A stretch of DNA of 64,000 nucleotides from an uncultured Muribaculaceae bacterium (GTDB taxonomy: Bacteria > Bacteroidota > Bacteroidia > Bacteroidales > Muribaculaceae), in contig CANRCT010000012.1 of assembly GCA_947629175.1 (NCBI GenBank), forward strand, positions 1 to 64,000. The letters run 5' to 3'. Of this stretch, positions 46,408-57,900 are shown piece after piece. The position numbers and the translations under genes were made by a program. The notes under the pieces are model-generated. The model saw nothing but the letters and a program-made list of their open reading frames with translations. It ran no database searches and was not told the DNA's origin. Each line of letters begins with the position of its first letter. The first letter of the stretch is position 1.

Positions 46408-46696
46408 GCTTTTTTAGTGGAACAAGGGTAGGAGATCGGGATAAGTGAAATTATGTAATAAAGGGTGAAAATTATACCATTTACCGGATGTTTTAGTTAA
46501 TAAGAATTAAAACGGGGGGGGGGTACTAAAAAATCATAATACGGCTACCGCTATTTTTATATAATTTTGAGGAAAATTATTTAACCTCAACTCCATGATA
46601 AACCCTCGCCGATCAACCTTGCAGTCGAAAAGGATTTTTGATGGACAGACAGTGTAAAATACGAGCATAACCTTAATAAGAACTAATATAAATCTT

Positions 46697-49600
46697 ATGC
46701 CAAAACAGTTAACTAAAGTAATGCTGGCATGCCTTCTTTCGGTAGGAGGCTGCTATCAGGCTGTCTACGCTCAGCAGACAGCCAGCGCGTCCCAGACCAA
46801 CGGGACGTGCACAGGCACAGTGACTGACTCAACCGGCGAGCCGATGGTAGGAGCCTCGGTGTTTGTCATTGGGTCGAACAAGGGAACTTCGACCGACATT
46901 GACGGCAACTTCTCTCTGGCTGGCGTGAAGTCAGGAGCCACGCTGCGTATATCCAGCGTCGGATACAAGACTGTCAATGTCACATGGGAGGGCCAGCCCC
47001 TTTCAGTGGTGCTTGAAGATGAGGGTAATCAGCTCGACGAGGTGGTAGTCGTCGGCTACGGTATCCAGAAGAAAGTCAACCTGACCGGCGCTGTCGCCAC
47101 TGTCAACGGCGACGTGCTCAAGGATCGCCCGATCACCAATATCGGTCAGGGCCTGCAGGGCGTGATCGGCAACCTTAACGTGACTGCCAACAACGGTGGC
47201 GCTCCGGGTGCCACATCGTCGTTCAACGTCCGCGGTACGACATCGCTCAACGGTGGCGGCCCGCTCGTGCTCGTCGACAACGTGCAGATGGACCCCAACC
47301 TGGTCAACCCCAACGACATCGAATCGGTGACCGTGCTGAAGGACGCTGCTTCGGCTGCCATCTACGGTGCTCGCGCCGCCTACGGTGTGATCCTGATCAC
47401 CACCAAGAAGGGCCGTGCCAACGAGAAGCCGACCATCAGCTTCGGAGCTTCCGGCTACTGGTCGCAGCCCGCTATGGAATTCCATAAGGTCAACTCGCTG
47501 CAGTATCTGCAGATGATGAACGGCGCAGCTCAGAACGACCGTGGTTCCAACTACTTCAACGACCTCGTCAACCAGTATGTTGAGGATTACTTCTACGGCC
47601 GCTACGACCAGCCCGTATTCGAGGTGCCCGGATCGAACAAGTATGAGTACTGCGGCAACAACGACTGGTGGGATTCGCTTTACAAGACTGCCTTCTCGCA
47701 GCTCTACAACCTCAGCATCAACGGCGGTACGGACAAGACTACCTACTACGCCTCGCTGTCGATGACCGACCAGGGAACGAACCGCCGCGGCGCTGACGAG
47801 AACTACAAGCGCTACAACGCCTCGATCAACGTCGATACTAAGATCAACAACTGGCTGACTGTCGGCGCCAAGATCAGCAACGCCTACGTGACCCAGACCC
47901 ATCCCACCGGTTCGGGCAACTCGGGCGTGACCAGCATGTCGGGTATGTTCAAGAACGACCTTCGTCCGTTCATGCCCGTGAAGCACCCCGACGGCAACTG
48001 GGCCGGTCAGGGCAGCTTCACCAACCCCGTGGCTGTGGCTGCCGAGGGCGGTAACTCCAAGACCCAGAACAACGACCTCTGGATGACAGGCGTGGTGAAA
48101 CTCACCCCGATCAAGAATCTCTTCGTGCAGGCCGACTATACCTGGAACTCCTTCACATCCAACCAGACATCGCGCAACACCGCTTTCATGGAGTATGGTG
48201 TCGACGGAGTGCCTCTGGCCGATTATCCCTGGACCAGCCGACCCACTTACATCTACAAGTATTCGGCCAACGACTACTACCAGGCTTTCAACGCGTTCGC
48301 ACAGTATGACCTGAAGATAGGCACCAGCCACAACTTCAAGTTCATGACCGGCTACAACCAGGAAAAGAAAGTCAACGGTTCATTCAGCGGACAGCGCAAC
48401 GACCTGATGAGCGGCAGCTCCTCGCAGTTTGGCGAAGCTACCGGCGACCGCAGCCTCAGCTCTTCGGCTACACAGTGGTCGATCAACAGCTGGTTCGGCC
48501 GTATCAACTACGACTTCGAGGGCAAGTATCTCGCCGAATTCGTTTGGCGCTACGACGGCTCTTCGAAATTCCCCCACGGCGACCGTTACGGTTTCTTCCC
48601 CTCGGGTTCACTCGGATGGCGTATATCTGAGGAGAGCTTCTGGGAAGGCATGCGCGGATGGTGGAACAACATGAAGATCCGTGTCTCCTACGGACGTCTG
48701 GGCAACCAGGCCGTGGGTTCCAACTTCCCCTACATCGCCAACATGGGCTACGGACAGCTCGGCTATATCGTGGGCGGCTACGAAAACCGTCCGCAGGTAG
48801 TGCAGGCTCCGGGTCTTGTCAGCGCTACTCTCACATGGGAGAAGGTCGACCAGCTTGACCTCGGCTTCGACGCAGCATTCCTCGGCAACCGCCTGACTGC
48901 TGAATTCGACTGGTACCAGCGTGACACCAAGGGCATGCTGACCGCCCAGAAGCCTCTTCCCGGCGTGCTCGGCACCAACGTGCCCAACACCAATGCAGCC
49001 GACCTCCGCACCAACGGCTGGGAGCTCGCTCTCCGCTGGAACGACCGCGTAAGCTCGATCGGCCTCAACTACTACGCACGTCTGAGCCTCTCCGACTATC
49101 AGGCCAAGATCACCAAGTTTGACAATCCCGACAAGAACCTCGGCTCCTACTACGTAGGCTGCAAGATCGGCGAGATCTGGGGCTATGAGTCGCACGGTCT
49201 TTTCCAGTCGGCCGAAGAGATCAAGAACAGCCCGAGCCAGAGCGACATCTGGGGCCGTACATGGGTGCCCGGCATGACCAAGTACGTTGACCGCAACGGC
49301 GACGGCAAAATCGGTTACGGCGAAAACACTGTAGACGATCCGGGCGACCGCTATATCATCGGCAACGACACCCCGCGCTACCAGTTCGGTATCACCGTAG
49401 GCGCAGAGTGGAAAGGATTTGACTTCGACATGTTCTGGCAGGGCACAGGCAAGCGCGACTACTGGATGGGAGGAGTTGACTACTGGGCTTTTGCCGACGA
49501 ATGGTCAGTGCCTCAGAAACATCAGGCCAACAACTACTGGACTCCCGAGAACCCCAACGCATTCTTCCCGCTGCTGTCGCACAACGGAGGCAAGAACGGT

Positions 49601-49852
49601 GCAAGCCGTCAGTGTTCTACCCGCTACCTGCAGGATGCAAGCTACGGCCGCCTGAAGAGCCTTATGCTCGGCTACACTCTGCCCGTCAAGGTTACCTCGA
49701 AGATCGGCATAGAGCGTCTGCGTCTCTACGTTCAGGGCGAAAACCTCCTCACCATCACTCCGATGGAGAAGTGTGTGGATCCCGAGACCCTCGGCAACAT
49801 GACTTACCCGCTGCAGCGTAAGTTCACAATCGGCCTCAATCTTACTCTTTAA
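46697..49852 (+). CDS. SusC/RagA-family TonB-linked outer membrane protein
   Basis: CarboxypepD_reg-like GTCTGTVTDSTGEPMVGASVFVIGSNKGTSTDIDGNFSL; LDEVVVVGYGIQKKVNLTGAVATV; VLKDAASAAIYGARAAYGVILITTKKG. Confidence 0.96.
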   Translation: MPKQLTKVMLACLLSVGGCYQAVYAQQTASASQTNGTCTGTVTDSTGEPMVGASVFVIGSNKGTSTDIDGNFSLAGVKSGATLRISSVGYKTVNVTWEGQPLSVVLEDEGNQLDEVVVVGYGIQKKVNLTGAVATVNGDVLKDRPITNIGQGLQGVIGNLNVTANNGGAPGATSSFNVRGTTSLNGGGPLVLVDNVQMDPNLVNPNDIESVTVLKDAASAAIYGARAAYGVILITTKKGRANEKPTISFGASGYWSQPAMEFHKVNSLQYLQMMNGAAQNDRGSNYFNDLVNQYVEDYFYGRYDQPVFEVPGSNKYEYCGNNDWWDSLYKTAFSQLYNLSINGGTDKTTYYASLSMTDQGTNRRGADENYKRYNASINVDTKINNWLTVGAKISNAYVTQTHPTGSGNSGVTSMSGMFKNDLRPFMPVKHPDGNWAGQGSFTNPVAVAAEGGNSKTQNNDLWMTGVVKLTPIKNLFVQADYTWNSFTSNQTSRNTAFMEYGVDGVPLADYPWTSRPTYIYKYSANDYYQAFNAFAQYDLKIGTSHNFKFMTGYNQEKKVNGSFSGQRNDLMSGSSSQFGEATGDRSLSSSATQWSINSWFGRINYDFEGKYLAEFVWRYDGSSKFPHGDRYGFFPSGSLGWRISEESFWEGMRGWWNNMKIRVSYGRLGNQAVGSNFPYIANMGYGQLGYIVGGYENRPQVVQAPGLVSATLTWEKVDQLDLGFDAAFLGNRLTAEFDWYQRDTKGMLTAQKPLPGVLGTNVPNTNAADLRTNGWELALRWNDRVSSIGLNYYARLSLSDYQAKITKFDNPDKNLGSYYVGCKIGEIWGYESHGLFQSAEEIKNSPSQSDIWGRTWVPGMTKYVDRNGDGKIGYGENTVDDPGDRYIIGNDTPRYQFGITVGAEWKGFDFDMFWQGTGKRDYWMGGVDYWAFADEWSVPQKHQANNYWTPENPNAFFPLLSHNGGKNGASRQCSTRYLQDASYGRLKSLMLGYTLPVKVTSKIGIERLRLYVQGENLLTITPMEKCVDPETLGNMTYPLQRKFTIGLNLTL

Positions 49853-49879
49853 TCTAACAGCATAAAATACAATAGATAT

Positions 49880-51715
49880 ATGAAACTAAAATATATAGCA
49901 TCGGCAGTGGTGGCTTGCGGAATGCTCCAGGCCTGCGACTACACTGACCTGAAGCCGCTGGAAGGTTTCTCTGACCCGACATTCTGGCAGTCGGTCGACG
50001 ACCTTGAGCTCTATGCCACCGGTCTGTTCGGCAATTTCGGAGGCGCTTCCGCATATGGCGATGAAGAGAGCGACAATATGGTGCCCGCTACCATCAGCTC
50101 GTATCTTTTCGATACGTATGTCACCGCCAACGCAAGCGGCTGGGACTACAGCGCGTGGTCGACAATCCGCCAGTGCAACTACTTCCTCAACCGCTACCAG
50201 CGCGTAGAGGGCAAGGAGGCCGATATCAACAAATATGTGGCCGAGGTGCGCATGATCCGTGCCATGGCCTACTATTCCAAGGTGCGCAATTTCGGTAATG
50301 TGCCCTGGTATGAGAGCGATCTCCAGACCAACGACGAGGAGCTTCTCTACAAGACGCAGGATCCGCGCTCGGTAGTGGTGCCCAACATCATCGCCGACCT
50401 TGAGTTCGCAGCCACATGGCTCCCCGACGGAGGCAATGAGGTGATGGGCCGTCCGAGCAAGGACGCAGCCCGCGCGATGCTCGCCCGCGTATGCCTCTAT
50501 TTCGGCACATATGTGAAATACCACAGCCCCTCGGAAGAGTGCATGAAGGGCTGCGAGGGTCTCGACGCCAACGCGCTTCTCAAGAAAGCAGCCGACGCTT
50601 CACAGGCCATCATGAACACCGGCAAGTATGAGATCGTGAAAGTCAACGCTCCCTCCGAGGCTCCCCAGCCCGCAGGCGATCCCCTCTACTATCACAACCT
50701 CTTCATCCAGACACAGCTCTGGGGCAATAAGGAGAACATCTTCGCCCGCTACTATACGATCAACCTTGTGACCAACGAGGTGGGCCGTCAGGAAGGCAAG
50801 AACAACCTCGGCTACTCCAAGGACTTCGCTATGAGCTACCTGATGAAGAACGGTCTGCCTATCGCAAACACCGGATCGGGCTACAAGGGCGACGCTTCTT
50901 ATGAGGACGAGTTCGACGGCCGCGATCCCCGTATGGCCCAGACCATCGGCAACGGCGCCATGATGTGGTATCCCAACGAGGACTTCCCCCGTCGCGACCT
51001 GCTGGCTACCGCCAACGGCTCCTGCACAGGCTACTCTTCCTGGAAATTCCATTCGTCGGACTACGAGCAGCAGCAGCCCAGAAGCTGTACGTTTGACTGG
51101 TTCCTCTTCCGCTATGCAGAGACTCTGCTCATCAACGCCGAGGCCAACGCCGAACTCGGCACCTGCACTCAGGACGTGCTCGACAACACCATCAACAAGA
51201 TCCGCGACCGCGTAGGCATGGCTCATCTGACCACATCGCCTGTCGCTGACGCAGCTCCCGTTGATTACGGCTACAGCGTGTCGCCGCTGATCTATGAGAT
51301 CCGCCGCGAGCGTCGCGTGGAGCTTGCTCACGAAGGCTTCCGCATGGACGACCTCAAGCGCTGGAACGCCATGAAGCTTCTTGAGAATCCTCTGACATTC
51401 CTCGGCATCAAGGTTACTCCCGAGCAGGAGGCATTCTTCGCTGTCGACGGCGACTTCAATGAGGTTTATCTCAATGAGGAGACCGGCCAGCCAATCCAGA
51501 CCGGACTGACTTTCGGCGGAGCCGACGGTCTCAAGGTCATCGATTACAATGGCGCGAAGTATCTGATGGTCTACGGCAACGAACCTCTCTATCCCGAAGG
51601 CCGCAAGTGGAAGGTCAACGACAAGCGTTGGCTCTATCCTATACCTCTGAGCCAGCTGCAGTACAACAAGAACCTTGTACAGAACTACGGCTGGGAAACA
51701 CCCGGAGCTGAATAA
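49880..51715 (+). CDS. SusD/RagB-family nutrient-binding lipoprotein
   Basis: Lipobox VVACGMLQACDYTDLKPLEG; RMIRAMAYYSKVRNFGNVPW; IYEIRRERRVELAHEGFRMDDLKRWNA. Confidence 0.95.
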   Translation: MKLKYIASAVVACGMLQACDYTDLKPLEGFSDPTFWQSVDDLELYATGLFGNFGGASAYGDEESDNMVPATISSYLFDTYVTANASGWDYSAWSTIRQCNYFLNRYQRVEGKEADINKYVAEVRMIRAMAYYSKVRNFGNVPWYESDLQTNDEELLYKTQDPRSVVVPNIIADLEFAATWLPDGGNEVMGRPSKDAARAMLARVCLYFGTYVKYHSPSEECMKGCEGLDANALLKKAADASQAIMNTGKYEIVKVNAPSEAPQPAGDPLYYHNLFIQTQLWGNKENIFARYYTINLVTNEVGRQEGKNNLGYSKDFAMSYLMKNGLPIANTGSGYKGDASYEDEFDGRDPRMAQTIGNGAMMWYPNEDFPRRDLLATANGSCTGYSSWKFHSSDYEQQQPRSCTFDWFLFRYAETLLINAEANAELGTCTQDVLDNTINKIRDRVGMAHLTTSPVADAAPVDYGYSVSPLIYEIRRERRVELAHEGFRMDDLKRWNAMKLLENPLTFLGIKVTPEQEAFFAVDGDFNEVYLNEETGQPIQTGLTFGGADGLKVIDYNGAKYLMVYGNEPLYPEGRKWKVNDKRWLYPIPLSQLQYNKNLVQNYGWETPGAE

Positions 51716-51864
51716 GCAGATAATTTAAGGTTGCACAATATCGATTCCCGGTCTCCTCTGCGGGAGACGGGAACCGATAAGACAAATGATCAAGTGTCAA
51801 GACCATTTTTGTTAGTTGGACATTAAGGTTGCGGAGAATAACATATGCTTCCGCTTGATCATCG

Positions 51865-51893
51865 GGCGCCGTGTCACTCACTGACACGGCGCC
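51865..51893 (+). terminator. Terminator of the susCD operon
   Basis: Perfect 12-bp stem GGCGCCGTGTCA / TGACACGGCGCC, 5-nt loop, then TTTTATTTG. Confidence 0.9.
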
Positions 51894-52256
51894 TTTTATT
51901 TGTTCTGATTATATCGTTCTGACAATAATGAATGTGTCCTGTCGAGCCAATGAGTGGTCTGACAGGACTAATGTCTTTATTTACAACTGATAGGGGTGTG
52001 GGGCGGGTATAAAAATAAAAAAATTACTCGTCATCACGACGAATAATCTTTTTACCTTAAATCTAATACCATGAAAAACTGGGTGCAAAGTTAGCGACTT
52101 TTTGGTAAAATGCAATATCAAAACATCCTATTTAACTCCTTTTAACATAAAATTAATGTGAATGATCAAGTTGCCATCAGCTGTGGACTGGTCAAAAGTG
52201 TTGTGTTGCAGTGTTTTGGCTGAATGGAAAGCACCGGCGCCGATAAGGCCTCAATC

Positions 52257-52952
52257 CTACAGGTTTATGTCGGCAAAAAGCCTGCGGTAGGAGTCGGCTG
52301 TGCCGATACATACGAATTCGTCGCCTTTCTCTACCTCCATTCCGGGATTTCGGTCAGGGAAGATCCGCTTGAGATGCTTCCGTGAAATGCCGAGCAGGTT
52401 GCGGCTCTCGGTAAGCCGGCTCACGGCTACCAGATTCATCCCGTAGTTTTTCTCAAGATCGAGTGAGTCATAGGGAGTCCCGGTGAAGAAATCGGGAGCC
52501 GGGAACTTCAGTACGTAGTGCTCGTCGTCGATACGCATTGACTCGATCTCTGCTCCGATACCCATTTCGTTGACAAGATCGGTGGCAGCCCGCTGCTCTG
52601 GCGTCAGAATGCGGTCGATCTGGAATCCTTCGAGTATCGACTCGTGAAGCTTGTCGATAGCCCGCGCGTAGATGTGTTTCACCTCCAGCTTCTTCAGCAG
52701 TGCGACCGTGCGTATGCTTGCGCCGAAATTCTCTCCTATAGCCACTATCACGAGATCTACGTTTTTAAGCGGAAGCACGTTGAGAGATGTCTCGTCGGTG
52801 GAGTCGATGATGTAGGCGGTGGATATATAGTCCTTGATCGCCTCCACGAGCGAAGGATTTTTGTCGGCTCCGATCACTTCATGTCCCATGTTGGTGAGAT
52901 CCATGGCGAGATTGGCTCCGTAGATGCCGAGTCCGATGATGAGATAACGCAT
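52257..52952 (-). CDS. trkA: Potassium channel/transporter NAD-binding regulatory subunit (TrkA family)
   Basis: MRYLIIGLGIYGANLAMDLTNMGHEVIGADKNPSLVEAIKD...VDLVIVAIGENFGASI; RCK_C-like C-terminus. Confidence 0.92.
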   Translation of the reverse strand: MRYLIIGLGIYGANLAMDLTNMGHEVIGADKNPSLVEAIKDYISTAYIIDSTDETSLNVLPLKNVDLVIVAIGENFGASIRTVALLKKLEVKHIYARAIDKLHESILEGFQIDRILTPEQRAATDLVNEMGIGAEIESMRIDDEHYVLKFPAPDFFTGTPYDSLDLEKNYGMNLVAVSRLTESRNLLGISRKHLKRIFPDRNPGMEVEKGDEFVCIGTADSYRRLFADINL

Positions 52953-52959
52953 ATTGAGA

Positions 52960-54909
52960 TCAGTTGATTATTATGTTGTCAGCCGGATATCTGGGCTGTA
53001 TGCCTCTGTGGCGCCCCGCTATGCCTGTGAGCAGCGATATGATGCCTACCCTGCCTATGAACATCGCCACGCAGAGCAGTATCTTGGAGGCATCGGAGAG
53101 AAGGGGAGTGGCGCCGAGCGACGATCCGACGGTGAAAAGCGCCGAGCATGATTCGAAGAGCAGTGAGCGGGTGGAGAGTCCGGGCTCCATGCCGAGGAGC
53201 AGAAGAGAGAAGATCAGGTAGGATATGATCGAGAGGGCAACAACGGCATTGGCTCTCCGGATGGAATTTACCGAGATAGTGCGGCGGAAAGCCGTCACAT
53301 AGGGGCGACCGGTGACGATAGCCCGCAGATTGAGCAAGATCGCTGCAAGAGTATTGACCTTTACGCCGCCGCCCGTCGACTGCGCCGCGCCTCCGACCCA
53401 CATAAGGAACAGCACCACGACCAGGGTGACGTCGCGGAAAGCTGCCGGGCTGACCGACGAGAATCCGGCGCTTCGCGGAGTGGCCGAGTTGAAAGCGGCC
53501 TGTGTGATTTTCTGCCACAGGGGCATCCCCGCGAGCGTATTGTCCCATTCAAGCCAGAGAAAGATGATGAACCCCGCTACGAAAAGCGCCAGGAAAGTGG
53601 TGATTACTATCCGGGTGTTCATGCTGAAAGGGTGCACGTTGCGCGGCTCCGGATCCATGTGGTGGACTCTGGCCCAGAATCCTCGTATGCGGTCGTGGAT
53701 CGTGTCGCGGAGATTGACAAGGATCGGGAAACCGATGCTTCCGGCCACAATAAGCAGTGTCGTGACCCAGTAGACAGAATTGTTGCCGGCCTGAAGGAGC
53801 ATCGGATCCGACATTCCCTGAGGCAGGGTGGAAAAACCGGCGTTGCAGAACGACGAGAGAGAATGAAACGCGGCAAAAGCCAGCTCCTCTTCAAGCGACA
53901 TGCCGAGAGCGCCTGTGACGCTCAGCCATATCCCGACAGCTCCTATAGCCTCCACGGCCAGAGTGAATCCGAGTATGTAGAATAGTGTGGGGACAAGCGC
54001 CGACATGGAGCGGGAGTAGATCATGTCGCGCAGAAGCATCTGCGAGTAGATGGAGGCGTTGCCGCTGAAAAATATGGCGAAAAAACTCGTGAACGTCATC
54101 ACTCCGAGGCCGCCGATCTGTATGAGCAGCGCCAGGATGATGACTCCCATGGGGGTGAAGTTGACATACACGTCGACCGGAGTGAGGCCGGTGATGCATA
54201 CGGCGCTCGTGCTGACAAACAGTGCGTCGGTATAGCTTATGCCCGCGTAAGTGGATTTCGGCAGCATCAGAAGAAGCGAGCCGATGAATATGAATATAAG
54301 GAAACTGGCCGACAGCAGGAGCGACGGGTTGGTGCGCTTCCCTACGGCGCGGATTATGCCGAAGCATATAGTCACCACGGAATATGCGCCGAGCGATGAA
54401 TACAGGAAGGCTTTGCCGTAAAGCAGACGTTCGAGCCACGGCAGCCATGGATGGTCGGGATGAGGATAGATCCAAGGCAGCAGCGTCAGTAGCACCATGC
54501 AGTCGACAATCCATTTGACCCAGGTGGTCTGGCGGCATGTGCGCCTGAAGAGAAACACGAGGTCGTAGACCACACGGATGATGAACACCGCCTGCGCGGC
54601 CCTGAGCACCTGGCGCAGCCCAGTGGTCTCGGCCGAAGAATGTTCAAACCCTACATGGAGTATGAATCCGGCTATACAGCCCACTGAAGCTATGAAGGCG
54701 ATGACCGTAAGAGCCGACCCGGCCAGACGCAGCGATGCCGCGCTCCTGTGGGTGAAGCGTTCGAATCGCCGGCGGGTAGCCCTGATCCGCCTCACGATTG
54801 GCCGTAATATGTCGGAAAGCTGTGGCATATATCCTCTTAATAACGTCGGCGGCAATGGCAAAGTTACAATAAATCCGGCATATTTATCGTTATCTGTAGG
54901 CATATCCAC
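52960..54909 (-). CDS. trkH: TrkH/KtrB-family potassium transporter
   Basis: Multi-TM; DALFVSTSAVCITGLTPVD, FHSLSSFCNAGFSTLPQGM, AAFNSATPRSAGFSSV, GGAAQSTGGGVKVNTLA selectivity-filter-like loops. Confidence 0.93.
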   Translation of the reverse strand: MDMPTDNDKYAGFIVTLPLPPTLLRGYMPQLSDILRPIVRRIRATRRRFERFTHRSAASLRLAGSALTVIAFIASVGCIAGFILHVGFEHSSAETTGLRQVLRAAQAVFIIRVVYDLVFLFRRTCRQTTWVKWIVDCMVLLTLLPWIYPHPDHPWLPWLERLLYGKAFLYSSLGAYSVVTICFGIIRAVGKRTNPSLLLSASFLIFIFIGSLLLMLPKSTYAGISYTDALFVSTSAVCITGLTPVDVYVNFTPMGVIILALLIQIGGLGVMTFTSFFAIFFSGNASIYSQMLLRDMIYSRSMSALVPTLFYILGFTLAVEAIGAVGIWLSVTGALGMSLEEELAFAAFHSLSSFCNAGFSTLPQGMSDPMLLQAGNNSVYWVTTLLIVAGSIGFPILVNLRDTIHDRIRGFWARVHHMDPEPRNVHPFSMNTRIVITTFLALFVAGFIIFLWLEWDNTLAGMPLWQKITQAAFNSATPRSAGFSSVSPAAFRDVTLVVVLFLMWVGGAAQSTGGGVKVNTLAAILLNLRAIVTGRPYVTAFRRTISVNSIRRANAVVALSIISYLIFSLLLLGMEPGLSTRSLLFESCSALFTVGSSLGATPLLSDASKILLCVAMFIGRVGIISLLTGIAGRHRGIQPRYPADNIIIN

Positions 54910-54939
54910 GCATTGGCCGATGACATATGCACGCTTTAC

Positions 54940-57900
54940 ATGGCAGTCGACGACTTCAAATATATATATATCAGGTTGATTTTGGCGGCGGTAGCGGCCG
55001 TGGTGGCCTGTGCCGGCGTGCCCCTGTCGGCGCAGACCGTTTCAGGCGCCGACTCCCTGGCCATATCGCCCGTTTCGCCCACTGTGCCGCGATCCTACGA
55101 CGACATCCTTTCGCCCCCTCCGCCCGCAGATCTCGGATTGCCGCGCAACGTGGTCAGCTCGGTGGAATACGATGCCGCGAGCGGATATTACGTGCTGCGC
55201 ACCAAGCTCGGCGACAGGGATATAACCACTCCGTTCATACTCACTCCCTGGCAGTATGCGCAGTGGCGCGAACGCAACGAACGCAGGCAGCGGTTCAGGA
55301 TGCTCGACGGGGGGCCGGGCGTGGAAAACGACTCCATACGCCGACGCGAGCGGAGGCAGTTTGATCTTCTCGACATGAATTTTGACCTCGGGCCTCTCGA
55401 CAAGATATTCGGCCCCGGCGGCGTAAGGCTGACCACCACCGGATCGGTGCAGATCACCACGGCCGTGAAGTCGACAAAGACCGACAATCCGGCCCTGTCG
55501 CTCAATTCCCGGCGCAAGACGTTTTTTGATTTCGACCAGAAGATACAGGCCACAGTGGCAGCGTCGGTGGGCGACCGCATGAAATTCAATCTCAACTACA
55601 ACACCGACGCCACCTTCGATTTCGACTCGAAGAATCTCAAGCTGCAGTATGAGGGTACGGAGGATGACATAGTGCGCAATATCGAGGCGGGAAACGTCAG
55701 CATGACCACCGGATCGTCGCTTATACGCGGCTCCACGGCCCTCTTCGGCATCAAGTCGACTCTGCAGTTCGGACGCCTGACGGCCACCGCACTCGTATCG
55801 CAGCAGAACTCCGAGACCCGCTCCATCAATACCCGCGGCGGAGTGCAGACCACAGCGTTCTCGCTCAATGCCGACGAGTACGACGCCAACCGCCATTATT
55901 TTCTCGCCCAGTATTTCCGTGATCATTACGACGAATTTGCATCTCGTCTGCCCTACGTAAGCGGCGGCATAAACATCACCCGTATCGAGGTGTGGATTAC
56001 CAACAAGAGCAACAACTACAACCAGAGCCGCAATCTCACGGCCTTCATGGATCTGGCCGAGTCATCGCATCTTGCCTCAGGTCACTGGACGGTCAATCCG
56101 GCAGTCGCAGCGCCTGCCAACAACGCCAATAATCTGCTGCAGACGATCAAAAACGACTATCCGTCGGCGCGGTTTATTAATTCGGTCAGCCAGGCCCTTG
56201 CGCCCCTCTCGGCATTCGGCATTCATGGCGGCACTGACTACGAAAAGGTGGAGAGTGCTCGTCTGCTGTCGCAGACCGAATATACACTCAATCCCACCCT
56301 CGGATACATATCGCTCAAGACCCAGCTCGCCGCCGACGAAGTGCTTGCCGTGGCGTTTGAATACACATGCCAGGGACAGGTATATCAGGTAGGCGAGTTC
56401 TCGGCCGACATATCCGACACCCGTCAGAGCCTCTATGTGAAGATGCTCAAGAGTACCACGCAGAATCCGCGTCTGCCCATGTGGCGGCTGATGATGAAAA
56501 ACGTGTATTCGCTCGGCGCATATCAGGTGCAGCCCGACAATTTCAGGCTGCAGGTGAAATATCTCTCCGATACCACCGGCACCGAGATCCCTTACCTGCC
56601 TGTGCCCGGCCTGAGCTCCACACCTCTGCTTCAGCTGATGGGTCTCGACCGGCTCGACTCCAACCGCGAGGGTAATCCCGACGGCTTTTTCGACTTTATC
56701 GACGGCTATACCATACAGCCGTCGACCGGCAAGGTGATATTCCCTGTTGCCGAGCCGTTCGGCAGCAATCTCGTCAGCCGCATAGGGAGCGAGGCGGCCG
56801 CCGAGCCGTTTGTATATAAGGAGCTCTATGACTCCACGCTCGTGGTCGCCCGCCAGTTTGCCGACAAAAACAAGTTTGTCATCACGGGCGAATACCGTGC
56901 CAGCGGCGGAGCGCAGATAAGGCTCGATGCCATGAACGTGCCCCGCGGATCGGTGGTAGTGACCGCCGGTGGAGTGACGCTGACCGAGAATACCGACTAT
57001 ACCGTCGACTATGCACTGGGCATCGTCACCATCACAAACCAGAGCATTATCGATTCGGGTCAGGACGTGTCGGTGACGCTTGAGAACCAGAGCCTCTTCT
57101 CCACACAGCGCAAGACGCTCCTCGGACTCGATCTGGCCTACCGGTTCAGCAAGGACTTCTATCTTGGCGCCACTCTGATGCATTATTCCGAGAAAGCTCT
57201 GACTGAGAAGGTCAACATAGGAAGCGAGACAGTCAGCAACACTATCTACGGACTCAATTTCGGCTACGCCGCCGAATTGCCGTGGCTCAATACGCTCCTC
57301 AACAAGATACCGACCATCGACGCCACTGCTCCCTCGCGCATAAGTCTGCAGGGCGAGGTGGCGCGGCTGCAGCCGGCGGCGCAGAAAAGCGGTTCGGACA
57401 AGGGAAGTTCCTACATAGATGATTTCGAATCAAGCCAGACAGGCATCGATCTCCGTTCGCCCTATTCGTGGTTTCTGGCCTCCACCCCCTACGACAACGG
57501 CCCCGATCCCCTCTTCCCCGAGGCGGCCCTGTCAGACAATCCCGACTACGGCAAGAACCGCGCTCTGCTCAACTGGTACTATATCGACCGCATGTTCACC
57601 CAGCGCAACTCGTCGCTCTGCCCCGGCTATCTCCGCGCCGATCTCAAGCAGCAGTCCAATCCCTACGTGCGAGAGGTCACCTCGCGCGAGATTTTCCCCG
57701 ACAGGCAGCTGACCTACGGCGAGTCGTCGACCATCCAGACTCTCAATCTGTCGTTCTACCCCGAGGAACGGGGCCCTTACAATGTCGACGCCGAGCGCAT
57801 CGACGACCAGGGCCGTCTCCTGCAGCCAGAAAAGCGTTGGGGGGGCATCATGAGGCGCCTCGACAACACCAATTTCGAGCAGAGCAATATCGAATACGTG

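Noticed and set aside
47003-48331. 442-aa minus-strand ORF
   Set aside because: Antisense to the SusC gene; His/Val-rich shadow translation.
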